A DNA stretch of 37,842 bases from the NCBI RefSeq assembly GCF_000819785.1, contig NZ_CDBK01000034.1, forward strand, positions 90,577 to 128,418. The letters run 5' to 3'. The notes below the pieces were generated by a model. The model saw only the letters and a list, made by a program, of their open reading frames with translations. It did not search any database and had not been told where the DNA came from. Both the position numbers and the translations under genes were made by a program. Of this stretch, positions 16,528 through 25,871 are shown in pieces; the stretch's first letter is position 1; the number at the start of each line of letters is the position of its first letter. This DNA comes from Aeromonas caviae (GTDB taxonomy: Bacteria; Pseudomonadota; Gammaproteobacteria; Enterobacterales; Aeromonadaceae).

Positions 16528-18903
16528 ATGGATTCAGAACAACCACTACATCTGATAGAACAACTTGTCCCCCTGCTCCGGGAAAAGGACTTCGACGAAA
16601 TCTTCAACCGTCTGACCCAGAACGAAAATACGAACAGCCGGTTCCTGCTGAAGATGGAACTCAAACGCAAGTGCACCCCCTGCCGGCGCGTCATCGACAT
16701 GCGCAACGAGCTGGGCGCCCTCTGTCAGGTGCATGAGTTCGACGGGGTGACCCACTTCATGCCCGCCGAGGCCATCGAGCTGTTTCAATCCCAGTGCTAC
16801 CTCTACCGGGACAGCTACACCCTGGGGGTCTACGAGGCGCTGCAAGCCTGGTACAAACTCAACCAGGGGCGCAGCGACAATCTGGCGCTGCCCATCAGCC
16901 CGTTTCGTCCGTTCGATGTCAGCGCCATCCCCTTCGCCAGCCATTACGGGCGGCAGGAAGAGCGCATGCACTTCAGCTCTCCCATGGTGCTCCAGCTCGC
17001 CAACGGCGAGAAGATCCTCGCCAAGAGCTCCGACATCTCCCTCGGCGGCATCCGGGTATCCGTGCCCTATCTGCCCGACTACCAGACAGGCGACCTGATA
17101 GCCGTCTTCTTCACCGGACTGGAACGCGATCATCCCCATCCCCTGCTGCGTGACCCGGTCAGCTACCAGATCCTGGGGGAGGAGAGAAAAGAGGACAAAT
17201 TCTGGCTCAGGCTACTCAAGAACGGCGAACATCCGGTGTTCGACGAGTTCCTGCGCGACTTCATCGAGCGCAACCGCAGCCGCTATCGCGTCAGCGTCGA
17301 CTACCTGCTCTCCGCCGCAGTCATCAAGGGGTATGAGCAGTTCTATCTGCCGCGCATGACCGGCATGCCCCTCTATTTCGGCAAGGGCAGCATCCCCGCC
17401 CTCGAGATCGCCCTGCGCACCGAGAACAACCAGCACATTCTCGAATACTGGCGCGACGCCAAGAACCGCGACATGCTCGCCAGCCTCTTCACCGCTGCCC
17501 GCATGCCCTCGTTGCTTCCAGGCAAAGAGGGGCTGCGCGAGACGCTGATCTACAGCTTTACCCATGCGGTACGCAGCCACCTCTACTTCTTCTCCGCGAC
17601 CCGGGAGGAGCTGGAACAGAGCGGACTGACCGCGCTCTTCTTCCAGATCGGCGCCCGCCGCCCCAGCTGGCGGGTATACAAGTTCAGCATGGAAGCCTGC
17701 ACCCTGCGGGAGGCCGACCTCGACAACCCCCAGGGCGGGGCGAACCCGTTGCAGGACAGGCTGCTGCGCGAGCGCCTGGCCCAGCTCGGATACGTGGGCA
17801 TGCTGCAGGAGATAAACCTGGACAACCAGCGCGACGAGTTCCAGCGAGAGACGGGTCAGGATCCGCTCAACGCCAACGCCTTGCAGCGCTTTGGCCATGA
17901 CATCCATGCCGCCCCCTTCGAGATAGAGACGCTGCACTATGTGCAACTGCGCAAGGAGGCGCGCTACATGCACAAGACGGCCATCGTCTTGCATCACAAG
18001 GAGCGATCCTGGGTCGGCTGGACCCGAGACATCTCGGCCCACGGCATGCAAATCGAGCTGGAGGAGCCGTTCGACGGGGAGAAGGGAGACATCATCACTG
18101 TGGCTCTGCCCCGTTTGCAGGAGCTCGCCAGAAACATGGACCTGCAACGCCTGCCCTATCGGCTGGTCAGCCTCAACCTGAGCAGAACCGTGCTGCATCT
18201 GTGCATCGAGGGGACGGCTGAGCGCCATACCGGCCACCAGTTCTTCAGCCTGCTGATCGAAAGCAACCAGAACAAGCTCAAGACCACCCGGGAGTTCAAT
18301 CGCTATCGCGGCATGGCCAGGGCGCTGCGCAACCTCTACACCCACCACCTGTTCAACACCCCCGTCTATGTGAACAAGCTCAAGGCCGCCCCGAAACTGG
18401 CCGCGGCCGGCCTCTCGCCACAGCCACGCAGCCTTTCCCGTCTGCTGCGCATCTGTGCCGAGCAGGATCAGCAGTTGAACCTGTATCCCCTGTTCCAGGG
18501 GGCACTGCTCAAGGCCCTGCTGCTCAATCCCCTGCGCGCCATCGAGCGGGAAGACAAGCCGGAAGAGGAGGAGGTCTACATCGCCGCCCTCCACTCCCAG
18601 GGGGGAACCCCCCTGTTTCGCAGCCACCTGGCCAGCAGCTTCAGCTCACCGGATCAAAAGCGCCGCTTCATCGAGCTGGCCCGGCAACAGGGCGAGTTCT
18701 ATTCGGTACTGGTGGGTATTTCGCGCACCGGCCGCCCGGACACCAGCTTCATCGCGGGTGAACTGGACTACATCGCCAAGTTCGCCATTCACAAGGCCAA
18801 GAAGCTGGAAGAGGAGCTCTGGAGTGTCGTGGGCGTGGGTGAACTGACCGATACCACCGAGGCGACCCTGTTCCGCCTTGGCATACCATCCGGGCCCCTC
18901 TAG
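16528..18903 (+). CDS. Large protein with two PilZ domains, 791 residues
   Basis: This protein carries two complete cyclic-di-GMP signatures. The first is RQEER (Arg142-Arg146) plus DISLGG (169-174); the second is RKEAR (Arg475-Arg479) plus DISAHG (501-506). The N-terminal 130 residues contain a CTPCRR segment and are helical; the parts between and after the PilZ domains have no motif I know. No signal peptide or membrane span is seen, so it should be cytosolic. The start MDSEQ is chosen because AGGA lies seven bases ahead; an upstream ATG has poorer context. Large PilZ proteins next to radA and serB are known to me in Vibrio, where one member is called PlzC; that link is from memory. Confidence 0.85.
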   Translation: MDSEQPLHLIEQLVPLLREKDFDEIFNRLTQNENTNSRFLLKMELKRKCTPCRRVIDMRNELGALCQVHEFDGVTHFMPAEAIELFQSQCYLYRDSYTLGVYEALQAWYKLNQGRSDNLALPISPFRPFDVSAIPFASHYGRQEERMHFSSPMVLQLANGEKILAKSSDISLGGIRVSVPYLPDYQTGDLIAVFFTGLERDHPHPLLRDPVSYQILGEERKEDKFWLRLLKNGEHPVFDEFLRDFIERNRSRYRVSVDYLLSAAVIKGYEQFYLPRMTGMPLYFGKGSIPALEIALRTENNQHILEYWRDAKNRDMLASLFTAARMPSLLPGKEGLRETLIYSFTHAVRSHLYFFSATREELEQSGLTALFFQIGARRPSWRVYKFSMEACTLREADLDNPQGGANPLQDRLLRERLAQLGYVGMLQEINLDNQRDEFQRETGQDPLNANALQRFGHDIHAAPFEIETLHYVQLRKEARYMHKTAIVLHHKERSWVGWTRDISAHGMQIELEEPFDGEKGDIITVALPRLQELARNMDLQRLPYRLVSLNLSRTVLHLCIEGTAERHTGHQFFSLLIESNQNKLKTTREFNRYRGMARALRNLYTHHLFNTPVYVNKLKAAPKLAAAGLSPQPRSLSRLLRICAEQDQQLNLYPLFQGALLKALLLNPLRAIEREDKPEEEEVYIAALHSQGGTPLFRSHLASSFSSPDQKRRFIELARQQGEFYSVLVGISRTGRPDTSFIAGELDYIAKFAIHKAKKLEEELWSVVGVGELTDTTEATLFRLGIPSGPL

Positions 18904-18924
18904 CCAGCAGGGCCGGGAGACAAC

Positions 18925-18956
18925 AAAAAACGGGCACGCAAGCGCCCGTTTTTTGT
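18925..18956. terminator. Bidirectional terminator
   Basis: The hairpin AAAAAACGGGC...GCCCGTTTTTT with an 8-base loop stands between the large PilZ gene and the convergent hydrolase gene, with A- and T-runs on both sides. Confidence 0.9.
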
Positions 18957-18959
18957 CTA

Positions 18960-19865
18960 TCAGGCAGCCTGGGGGTTGCGCAGCCAGGCGAGGATGTCGG
19001 GGAAGTGATCCTCCTGTGCCTGGGGCGCCGTCAACATGTTGATGTGGTCGTAATCGAGGCGGTTGCCGTTGTCCCGCCCAAGGCGGGTGTGGCGGGCGGC
19101 CGAGCCCATCTCGTCGCTGAAGCGGCGCACGTCGACGGGGTGGCCAAGAACCTTGTCCGCCTTGGCGGAGATCATCCAGAGCGGGGGCCAGTTGACCCGG
19201 CTCGCCGCCTCGTCATAGGCGAAACCGTCAAAGGGATCCTGCCAGGGCCCGCACTTGACCCAGGGGATGGTCTCCTGCAGGTAGCGCAGGGGCTCATCAT
19301 CGGCCCCTATCTTCAACCGGCGGGCGGCCAGAAACCCCCGGCGGCGCGCCAGCCAGGGGGCGAGCCGGTTCCAGATCAGATCCACCTTCAACCAGCGCTC
19401 CGGGTTCTGCACCGAGACCCCCCGCTTGGTGCCGAAGAACACCAGGCTGGCAACCTGCTCCGCCAGCTCGGGGAAGCGCACCAGGGTCGAGGCCATGATG
19501 ACGCCGCCCCAGGAGTGGGCCATCCAGTGCACCCGGGCACCGGCATGGCGGGCCGATACCCAGCGCTGCAGGGCGGGAAGATCCTCGGTGATCAGCTCAT
19601 GCTGGCCGTGGCCGGCCCGCTCGGCGATGGTCGGTGTGCTCAGACCCCGACCACGCAGATCCGCCACATAGACCTGATACCCGTGGCGAGCCAGAAAGCA
19701 GGCCAGCCCCTTGCCCGATTCGGTGTAGAAGATGCGGCCGTTCTCGATGGCCCCGTGCACCATCAGGATGGGGTCGGCATGCACCGCGACACCGGGCTGG
19801 ATATGGCGCACATGGAGTCGATGCTCACCGCAGGGGACAAACAGGGATTGCTGTAACAGTTCCAT
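18960..19865 (-). CDS. Alpha/beta hydrolase
   Basis: A 301-residue alpha/beta hydrolase. The oxyanion segment HGAIENG (37-43), the nucleophile elbow HSWGG with Ser118 (117-121), an Asp in ISAKADKVLGHPVD (near 237-245) and His274 in DYDHINML make up the expected triad. There is no signal peptide, so it is probably cytosolic. The substrate is unknown; esterase or lipase-like activity is likely. The frame is open for 52 more codons upstream, but these run into serB; the ATG at 19865 has AAGGAGG about 12 bases ahead. It follows serB by 28 bases, so both may be one operon. Confidence 0.88.
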   Translation of the reverse strand: MELLQQSLFVPCGEHRLHVRHIQPGVAVHADPILMVHGAIENGRIFYTESGKGLACFLARHGYQVYVADLRGRGLSTPTIAERAGHGQHELITEDLPALQRWVSARHAGARVHWMAHSWGGVIMASTLVRFPELAEQVASLVFFGTKRGVSVQNPERWLKVDLIWNRLAPWLARRRGFLAARRLKIGADDEPLRYLQETIPWVKCGPWQDPFDGFAYDEAASRVNWPPLWMISAKADKVLGHPVDVRRFSDEMGSAARHTRLGRDNGNRLDYDHINMLTAPQAQEDHFPDILAWLRNPQAA

Positions 19866-19893
19866 CTCGTGATCGGCTCCTCCTTGAGCGGGA

Positions 19894-20898
19894 TCAGCAC
19901 CAGCGTCGGTCGCGACAAGCCAGGGCGCCGAGCAGGCAGAGCACCCCTTCCAGATCGTGGTGATTGAGGGTCGCCGCCGCCTGGGCACGAACCAGGGGTT
20001 TGGCATGAATGGCAATACCAAGCCCCGCCACCCCCATCATCTTGAGATCGTTGGCACCATCGCCGACCGCGACCGTCTGGGATGCAACCACCCCGTACTC
20101 CGAGGCCAGCTGTTGCAGCGCCTCGGCCTTGGCGGCGGCATCGACGATGGGGCCGCTCACCTTGCCGGTCAGCAGGCCCCCTTCCACCGCCAGCTCGTTG
20201 GCGAAAATGGCATCCAGACCCAGAGCACGCTGCAACTCGCCGGCAAAGCGGGTGAAGCCACCGGAGGCGATCGCCACCTTCCAGCCAGCCTGCTTGAGGG
20301 TATCGACCATGAGTGGCAGGCCCGGCATCCAGGGCATGTCGGCCGCCACCTCGTCGAGGATGGTGACCGGCGCCCCTTCCAGCAGCGCCACCCGGGCACG
20401 CAGACTGTCGGCAAACTCCAGCTTGCCCTGCATGGCTGCCGCGGTAACGGCCGCCACCTGCTCACCGACCCCGGCCAGCCGCGCGATTTCGTCGATGCAC
20501 TCTATCCTGATCGCGGTGGAATCCATGTCCATCACCAGCAGACCGGGCTCACTCAGGGTAGGCAGGGCGGCCAGATGACACAGGTCGATGTCCCACTCCT
20601 GGGCTTTGAGCGCCTGCACCAGCTCGGGGGAGAAGTGGTTGGTGCCAAGCAGCAGCAGTGGAATACCTGCCTGCTCCCCTGCGGGATAGAGGCTGGCCTC
20701 GAGCCCCAGGGCATCCAGCTGCTGGGCCAGGCGGGCCAGATGACCGGCCTCCAGCCCCTTGCCAAACAGGACAATCCAGGCGCTGTCGTGGGCGTTGGCC
20801 GCGGGCAGCAGGGCTTCGTTGGTGAGCTGCCAGCAGGGGGCACAGCTCAGGGCCCCGGACCAGTCGTGCAGGGAGCGGGGAAGTTGGGACAACAACAT
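19894..20898 (-). CDS. serB: Phosphoserine phosphatase
   Basis: SerB removes phosphate from phosphoserine, the last step of serine synthesis. The HAD-family catalytic motif DMDSTAI is at residues 124-130, with IECIDEIA behind it, SGG in motif II (ASGGFTRFAG) and the metal-binding GDGANDLKM. The 334 residues assume the start at 20898, preceded by AAGGAAGG; Met codons 27-39 bases upstream are possible alternatives. The N-terminal 110 residues are poorly conserved, as in other SerB proteins. It is divergent from smp, as in E. coli. Confidence 0.95.
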   Translation of the reverse strand: MLLSQLPRSLHDWSGALSCAPCWQLTNEALLPAANAHDSAWIVLFGKGLEAGHLARLAQQLDALGLEASLYPAGEQAGIPLLLLGTNHFSPELVQALKAQEWDIDLCHLAALPTLSEPGLLVMDMDSTAIRIECIDEIARLAGVGEQVAAVTAAAMQGKLEFADSLRARVALLEGAPVTILDEVAADMPWMPGLPLMVDTLKQAGWKVAIASGGFTRFAGELQRALGLDAIFANELAVEGGLLTGKVSGPIVDAAAKAEALQQLASEYGVVASQTVAVGDGANDLKMMGVAGLGIAIHAKPLVRAQAAATLNHHDLEGVLCLLGALACRDRRWC

Positions 20899-21091
20899 AA
20901 GAGAGACGCCTTCCTTGGAAATCATGGGGTTCATCATGCGGGCCCAGAGTAGCGTATTGCTTTTTGTACAGGCAAGCGCCAAGATCCCGCCTGCGGTGCG
21001 GGCAGACATGGAAACAGACCACCCTGTTTCCCGCTTCGCGGCACCGGGGCACCAGCCAGCCCCGCTCATCCATTACCAGAGGCCCGGTTCT

Positions 21092-21700
21092 GTGCGTCAT
21101 CTTCCCATCAAACGTGTTGTCAGCCTGGCGGCGGGAGTCCTGCTCGGTCTCTGGGTGCTGGTGCTGCTCATCCACATGCAGGGAGAGAGCCAGGCCGCCC
21201 TGCACGCGGCGGCACGGGACAGGGCACAGGCGCTGGTCGCCTATGCCGCCCGGGACATGCGCCGCTGGATCAAGGAGGACAAGGAGAGCGAACTGGAGAG
21301 ACTGGCGCAGGATCTGGCCGCCGAGCCTGACATTCTGGACGTCACCCTCTATGACGCCCGCGGTATTCCCCTCGCCCAGTCGGACAACGCCCTGCCGCTG
21401 GACAGTCTGCTGCCCATCGGCAGCGACAACAAATCCCTGCCGGAGCAGGGCAAGGGGCGCATCCAGTTCGTCCAGGAGATCCAGGACGGAAACCTGACCC
21501 TGGGCTATCTGAGGATCACCCTGGAAGAGCAGAAACTGCTGGCCGCACAGGATACCCATCTCAAGGTCAACCAGGAGAAACAGCGCCTGATGCTGCTGGT
21601 GATGCTGCTGGCCGGCCTGCTCATCTCCTACGGGGTGCGTCGCAACTACATGCGGGTGCGCAAGCACAAGAAACAGAGCAAACCCGCCGCTCCGCAATAA
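21092..21700 (+). CDS. smp: Smp/YtjB-like inner-membrane protein
   Basis: A 202-residue protein with a membrane span near residues 9-29, a periplasmic-type soluble domain, and a second span near 165-182 followed by a strongly basic tail. This is the layout of E. coli Smp (YtjB), which also lies divergent from serB. The domain between the spans contains DVTLYDARGIPLAQS and LGYLRITLEE, like the double-CACHE/PAS-type sensor fold. GTG at 21092 with AGAGG nine bases ahead gives an N-terminus aligned to the family; upstream ATG codons would add an unlikely 28-residue or longer lead. Function unknown. Confidence 0.8.
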   Translation: MRHLPIKRVVSLAAGVLLGLWVLVLLIHMQGESQAALHAAARDRAQALVAYAARDMRRWIKEDKESELERLAQDLAAEPDILDVTLYDARGIPLAQSDNALPLDSLLPIGSDNKSLPEQGKGRIQFVQEIQDGNLTLGYLRITLEEQKLLAAQDTHLKVNQEKQRLMLLVMLLAGLLISYGVRRNYMRVRKHKKQSKPAAPQ

Positions 21701-21765
21701 GCGGGAGTGGATCCCATCCTCCGGCTTGTATATAACACTGGCAAGATCACTGGCAGGAGAGCCAC

Positions 21766-24021
21766 ATGATTGCCCCCCCCTTGCCTCGGGATGAACACAG
21801 TCGACTGGAACGACTGCGCATCCTTGGCCTGCTCGACCACGAGCCCATCGATCAGCTTGATCGCCTCACCCGGCTCATCACCCGCCATTTCGCACTCCCC
21901 ATCGCCATGGTCTCCCTGACCGACGTGAACAGGCAGTGGTTTCTCGCCCGCACCGGGGTCGATATGTGCGAGATCAACCGGGAGCACTCCTTCTGCGGTC
22001 ATGCCATTTTGCGTCCCGAGATCATGCAGGTACCGGATGCCAGACGGGATCTCCGCTTTGCCGACAATCCGCTGGTGACCGATGATCCCGGCGTGGTCTT
22101 CTACGCCGGTCGGCCCCTGCGGGCGCTGGATGGCGTGGTGCTCGGCACCCTCTGCCTGGTGGACCATGTGCCGCGCCATCTCGACGAAGATGCCTGCCGG
22201 GATCTCGACGACTTCGGCCGCCTGGTGGAGAACACCCTGCACGACCTGGAGCGGCGCCACCAGGTGCGTACCCTCAACCAGGTGCTGGAAGACAAGGAGC
22301 ATCTCTTCACCCTCACCTTCAACCAGTCGTCGGTGGGCATGGCCCTCTCCTCCCTTGAGGGGAAATGGCTGAGAGCCAACCCGGGGCTGGAGCGGCTGCT
22401 CGGTTACAGCGAGCACGAGATGCTGAGCCGGACCTGGCTCGCCATGACCCATCCCGAAGATCTGCAGCGGGAGCAGCCCCTGTTCGATGCCCTGATCGCG
22501 GGGCAACGGCAGGATTACCGGCTGGAGAAGCGGATGATCCGGGCCGATGGCACCCAGTGCTGGGTCCAGCTCAGCGTGACCCTCTGCCAGAGCCGCACCA
22601 TGGCCCCCCACATGATCGCCGTGTTCGCCGACCTCACCGAGCGCAAACAGGCCGAAGCCGAACTCGTGCGGCTGCAGCAAGGGCTCGAGCAGCAGGTGCA
22701 GTCACGGACCAGTGAGCTCTCCCGCACGGTGGAACAGCTGCATCAGGAGATGCGCGAGCGCGGCGCCATGCAGCAGCAGCTGTGGCAGGAGCAGCGCCGC
22801 TTGCAGCACATGCTGGAGCACACCAGCAATGCCTTCCTCGAGCTCGATGCCGATTTCATCATCACAGGCTGGAACCCGGCCTCCACCACCCTGCTCGGCT
22901 GGCACGCCGACGAGATGCTGGGCCGTCCCCTCTTCGGGCTGCTCGGCGCCGAGCATCCCCTGCTGAGCCTGTCAGGCAACCCGCAGAGTCCGCCACGGCG
23001 GCTGGAGTGCGACATCATCACCCGCACAGGCCGGCACATCCCGGTCGAGGTGATTGCCGAGCGTTACCAGTTCGACGGCAAGGTGCGCATCGCCCTGTTT
23101 TTGCACGACATCACGGCCCGCCACCAGGTGCTCGCGGAGATCGAGCGTGGCCGTGCCCGACTGCGGGCCATCACCGATGGCCTGCCGGTCACCATCAGCA
23201 TGGTGTCGCCCGAGGGGCGTTACCTGTTCGCCAACCAGGCCTATTGCCGCTACTTCGGGCTCGATACCGAACAGATGCGGGAAATGAGCGTGCGGGACGT
23301 CATCGGCGAGGAGGCCCACGGCAGGGCCATGGCCTATGTGGCAAAGGCCCTCGCCGGTGAGCAGGTGAGTTTCGAGCACCGTTTCGATCTCCCCATAGGC
23401 CGACGCGACCTCAGGATCACCATGATCCCGAGCCGGGGCGACGAGCCCGGGGTCTACATCCTCGGCAGCGACATCACCGAGTTCAAGGCGCTGCAAAGCC
23501 AGCTGGAACACGAGGCGGCTCACGACCCCCTCACCGGCCTGCCCAACCGGCGCGCCTTCACCCTGCGCCTCTCCCGGGAGCTGGAGCGGGTGCGCCAGAA
23601 TGCCGAACCCCTGGGCCTGCTGTTCCTCGATCTCGACGGCTTCAAGGGGATCAACGACAGGCTGGGACACCACGTCGGCGATGCCCTGTTGCAACGCTTC
23701 GCCCAGGTGCTGAGTGCCGAGGTGCGCCCGGGGGACATGGTGGCGCGCCTGGCCGGCGACGAGTTCACCATCATACTGCCCGCCCTGCGCCAGCCGGAAC
23801 TGGAGCTGCCCGCCCTGTGCGAGCGGCTGCTGGCGGCCATGGCGGTTCCTGGGGACGTGGCCGGTCACCGGCTGCCCCTTGCCGGCAGCATAGGAGGCGC
23901 CCTCTGCCACTCGGGCCAGTATTGTCACATCGACGATCTGCTGCACCGGGCCGATGCCGCCATGTACCGGGCCAAGCAGTCGGGCAAGGGGCGCTTCGCC
24001 CTCGATCTCAGCACGGCATAA
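21766..24021 (+). CDS. Sensor diguanylate cyclase, GAF-PAS-PAS-PAS-GGDEF
   Basis: This 751-residue protein makes cyclic-di-GMP from two GTP. A GAF domain (about 20-165, with SFCGHAIL) is followed by a PAS domain (about 175-300), a Gln/Glu-rich coiled coil (300-345), two further PAS domains (about 350-455 and 460-580) and a GGDEF domain (about 590-750). The active site reads AGDEF (663-667), a functional variant, and the inhibitory site RPGD (654-657) lies exactly five residues ahead, so product inhibition is likely. There is no EAL domain or membrane span; it should sense a cytosolic signal. GGAG lies seven bases before the ATG. Confidence 0.93.
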   Translation: MIAPPLPRDEHSRLERLRILGLLDHEPIDQLDRLTRLITRHFALPIAMVSLTDVNRQWFLARTGVDMCEINREHSFCGHAILRPEIMQVPDARRDLRFADNPLVTDDPGVVFYAGRPLRALDGVVLGTLCLVDHVPRHLDEDACRDLDDFGRLVENTLHDLERRHQVRTLNQVLEDKEHLFTLTFNQSSVGMALSSLEGKWLRANPGLERLLGYSEHEMLSRTWLAMTHPEDLQREQPLFDALIAGQRQDYRLEKRMIRADGTQCWVQLSVTLCQSRTMAPHMIAVFADLTERKQAEAELVRLQQGLEQQVQSRTSELSRTVEQLHQEMRERGAMQQQLWQEQRRLQHMLEHTSNAFLELDADFIITGWNPASTTLLGWHADEMLGRPLFGLLGAEHPLLSLSGNPQSPPRRLECDIITRTGRHIPVEVIAERYQFDGKVRIALFLHDITARHQVLAEIERGRARLRAITDGLPVTISMVSPEGRYLFANQAYCRYFGLDTEQMREMSVRDVIGEEAHGRAMAYVAKALAGEQVSFEHRFDLPIGRRDLRITMIPSRGDEPGVYILGSDITEFKALQSQLEHEAAHDPLTGLPNRRAFTLRLSRELERVRQNAEPLGLLFLDLDGFKGINDRLGHHVGDALLQRFAQVLSAEVRPGDMVARLAGDEFTIILPALRQPELELPALCERLLAAMAVPGDVAGHRLPLAGSIGGALCHSGQYCHIDDLLHRADAAMYRAKQSGKGRFALDLSTA

Positions 24022-24074
24022 GGGGCTGTCAGCCCCCCAAAGCAACGGGGAAGCCTCATGCCTCCCCGTTTCTT
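24022..24074 (+). terminator. Double hairpin after the diguanylate cyclase
   Basis: GGGGCT-GTC-AGCCCC (24022-24036) begins right after the stop codon. A second hairpin with perfect arms AACGGGGA (24044-24051) and TCCCCGTT (24063-24070) follows, with a short T-rich tail. Confidence 0.7.
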
Positions 24075-24139
24075 GACCCACTCCCAGTTCCCCGCAGCGT
24101 GGCAGATCGGGAGTCAACGCCCCTCTCACCTGCTGGCTT

Positions 24140-24925
24140 TCAATCCGAAACGATCTCCCAGGAGCCGTCAGGCTTCTGGCAAGCGGTACCGAAGGCATCC
24201 TCCTTCTTGCCCCCCACCGTGATGGTCTGCTGGAATTCGCGGCAGTAGCGGCCACTGCTGCTGGTCCCTTCCCGCACCGCAGTCACCGAGCCGGAGGCGT
24301 CGCCATTACTCCAGGTGACGGGATCGTTCAGGGGGGCCGTGGTCGCCTTGACCTGGGCCGCCTCGTGCTCCCGCTGCTGCTCCTCATTGATGTTGTCGAG
24401 GATCTTCAGGGTAATGGCGGTGAAGGCCAGCCACTTCCAGGCATCGTTGTCGTCGTAATAACTGCCATAGCCCCCATACCAGTGGCCATAGGGACGAACC
24501 ACCACCACGTCGTGATAGACACGGCGCCGATTCGGTGGCACGACGATATTGTTGTGGTGATTGTCGATGACCAGGTTGTTGCCCCTGATGTCACGACTAT
24601 TGTCGATGTGGCGGTTGTCCAGCTGATGGTTGCCCTCGACATGGCGATCCTGTATCTGACGCTGGTTGACATGAACCGGCCGGGTCGCCTTGTCCCGCGC
24701 CCTCACATTGCCCCACCCCTCGTTGAATTTTACCGACTCCCGATTGGCCTGACGGGGCACGGCCCTGTGCTGCACCGCGTGGGGCTGGGATACCCGCTGC
24801 GGCGCCGACCTGTGCTGGGGCATGTGCTGGCCCCTGCCCTCCAGCGCCAGCGCCTCCTGCCAGAGCGTCGGGACTATCAACATCATGGCAAGCAGCATCG
24901 GAGGCAGGATATATATTCGTTTCAT
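24140..24925 (-). CDS. RT0821/Lpp0805-like surface protein, secreted
   Basis: A 261-residue exported protein. The N-terminus MKRIYILPPMLLAMMLIVP is a signal peptide. The middle is unusually rich in His, Asn, Arg and Asp (near 90-145, RHVEGNHQLDNRHID and on), then a Tyr/Gly-rich patch, and the last 45 residues match the surface-antigen domain with RYCREFQQT and FGTACQKPDGSW. These domains are seen in cell-envelope proteins of the RT0821/17-kDa antigen type. The start is placed at the signal peptide with GAGG eight bases ahead; an in-frame upstream ATG lacks one. Function unknown. Confidence 0.75.
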   Translation of the reverse strand: MKRIYILPPMLLAMMLIVPTLWQEALALEGRGQHMPQHRSAPQRVSQPHAVQHRAVPRQANRESVKFNEGWGNVRARDKATRPVHVNQRQIQDRHVEGNHQLDNRHIDNSRDIRGNNLVIDNHHNNIVVPPNRRRVYHDVVVVRPYGHWYGGYGSYYDDNDAWKWLAFTAITLKILDNINEEQQREHEAAQVKATTAPLNDPVTWSNGDASGSVTAVREGTSSSGRYCREFQQTITVGGKKEDAFGTACQKPDGSWEIVSD

Positions 24926-25003
24926 GGTGTTAGCCTCATGAGGAGTTGCCCGAAAGTATAGACAGCGCAACTCGCCAGCTGAGTTTTCCATCCCGATGAG
25001 GCA

Positions 25004-25034
25004 TAAAAAAACGGCGACCCCTGGGTCGCCGTTT
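25004..25034 (-). terminator. Terminator of the deo operon
   Basis: The arms ACGGCGACC and GGTCGCCGT with a short loop form a strong stem; on the minus strand seven T follow. It lies 24 bases beyond the deoD stop. Confidence 0.92.
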
Positions 25035-25057
25035 CTGCGTGGAGCCGAAGCCTGGGA

Positions 25058-25771
25058 TCAGTCACCCAGCAGGACGGAGTCCAGCGCGATTTCGATCATG
25101 TCGTTGAAGGTCAGCTGACGCTCTTCGGAGGTGGTCTGCTCACCAGTACGGATATGGTCGGAGACGGTGCAGATAGTCAGCGCCTTGGCACCGTACTCGG
25201 CGGCCACGCCATAGATACCGGCGGCCTCCATCTCGACACCCAGGATGCCGTATTTTTCCATGACGTCGAACATGGAGGGGTCCGGGGTGTAGAACAGATC
25301 GGCGGAGAAGATGTTGCCCACGCGCACGGCCACGCCCTTGTTCTTGGCGGCCTGAACGGCATTGGCCACCAGGTCGAAGTCGGCGATGGCGGCGAAGTCG
25401 TGGTCCTTGAAGCGCAGACGGTTCACTTTGGAGTCAGTGCAGGCACCCATGCCGATCACCACGTCACGCAGTTTCACGTCTTCACGCACGGCACCGCAGG
25501 AGCCCACGCGGATCAGGGTCTTCACGCCGTAGTCGGTGATCAGCTCTTTTGCGTAGATGGAGCAGGACGGGATGCCCATGCCGTGGCCCATGACGGAGAT
25601 GCGACGACCCTTGTAGGTGCCGGTGAAACCGAACATGTTGCGCACGTCGCACACCTGCTCGACGTTCTCCAGGAAGGTTTCGGCGATGTACTTAGCACGC
25701 AGGGGGTCGCCCGGCATCAGCACGGTATCAGCAAAGGCGCCATCTTTCGCATTGATATGAGGAGTTGCCAT
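25058..25771 (-). CDS. deoD: Purine nucleoside phosphorylase DeoD
   Basis: DeoD splits purine (deoxy)nucleosides with phosphate to base and (deoxy)ribose-1-phosphate. The 237-residue protein is the hexameric low-molecular-weight type: it starts MATPHINA, with His5 in the active-site lid position, and contains [19 protein letters not shown] and SDHIRTGE near the C-terminus, where the Asp is the catalytic residue of this class. It is the last gene of the deo cluster, 133 bases after deoB, the gap holding a GC-rich hairpin. Confidence 0.97.
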   Translation of the reverse strand: MATPHINAKDGAFADTVLMPGDPLRAKYIAETFLENVEQVCDVRNMFGFTGTYKGRRISVMGHGMGIPSCSIYAKELITDYGVKTLIRVGSCGAVREDVKLRDVVIGMGACTDSKVNRLRFKDHDFAAIADFDLVANAVQAAKNKGVAVRVGNIFSADLFYTPDPSMFDVMEKYGILGVEMEAAGIYGVAAEYGAKALTICTVSDHIRTGEQTTSEERQLTFNDMIEIALDSVLLGD

Positions 25772-25871
25772 TCTCTTTATTCCTTCACACTAGGTTGAGT
25801 TTTATTGTCTTTATGGATTGTCCGCTGCCTGCGCGGCGGCGGTACATTACAGGAAACCGGGGCCCTGTGGC

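Noticed and set aside
22972..24255. Long open frame (427 codons) on the minus strand across the diguanylate cyclase gene
   Set aside because: It is antisense to a protein with intact GAF, PAS and GGDEF motifs. High GC makes long shadow frames common here; its composition is Gly/His/Gln-rich and it has no family motif.
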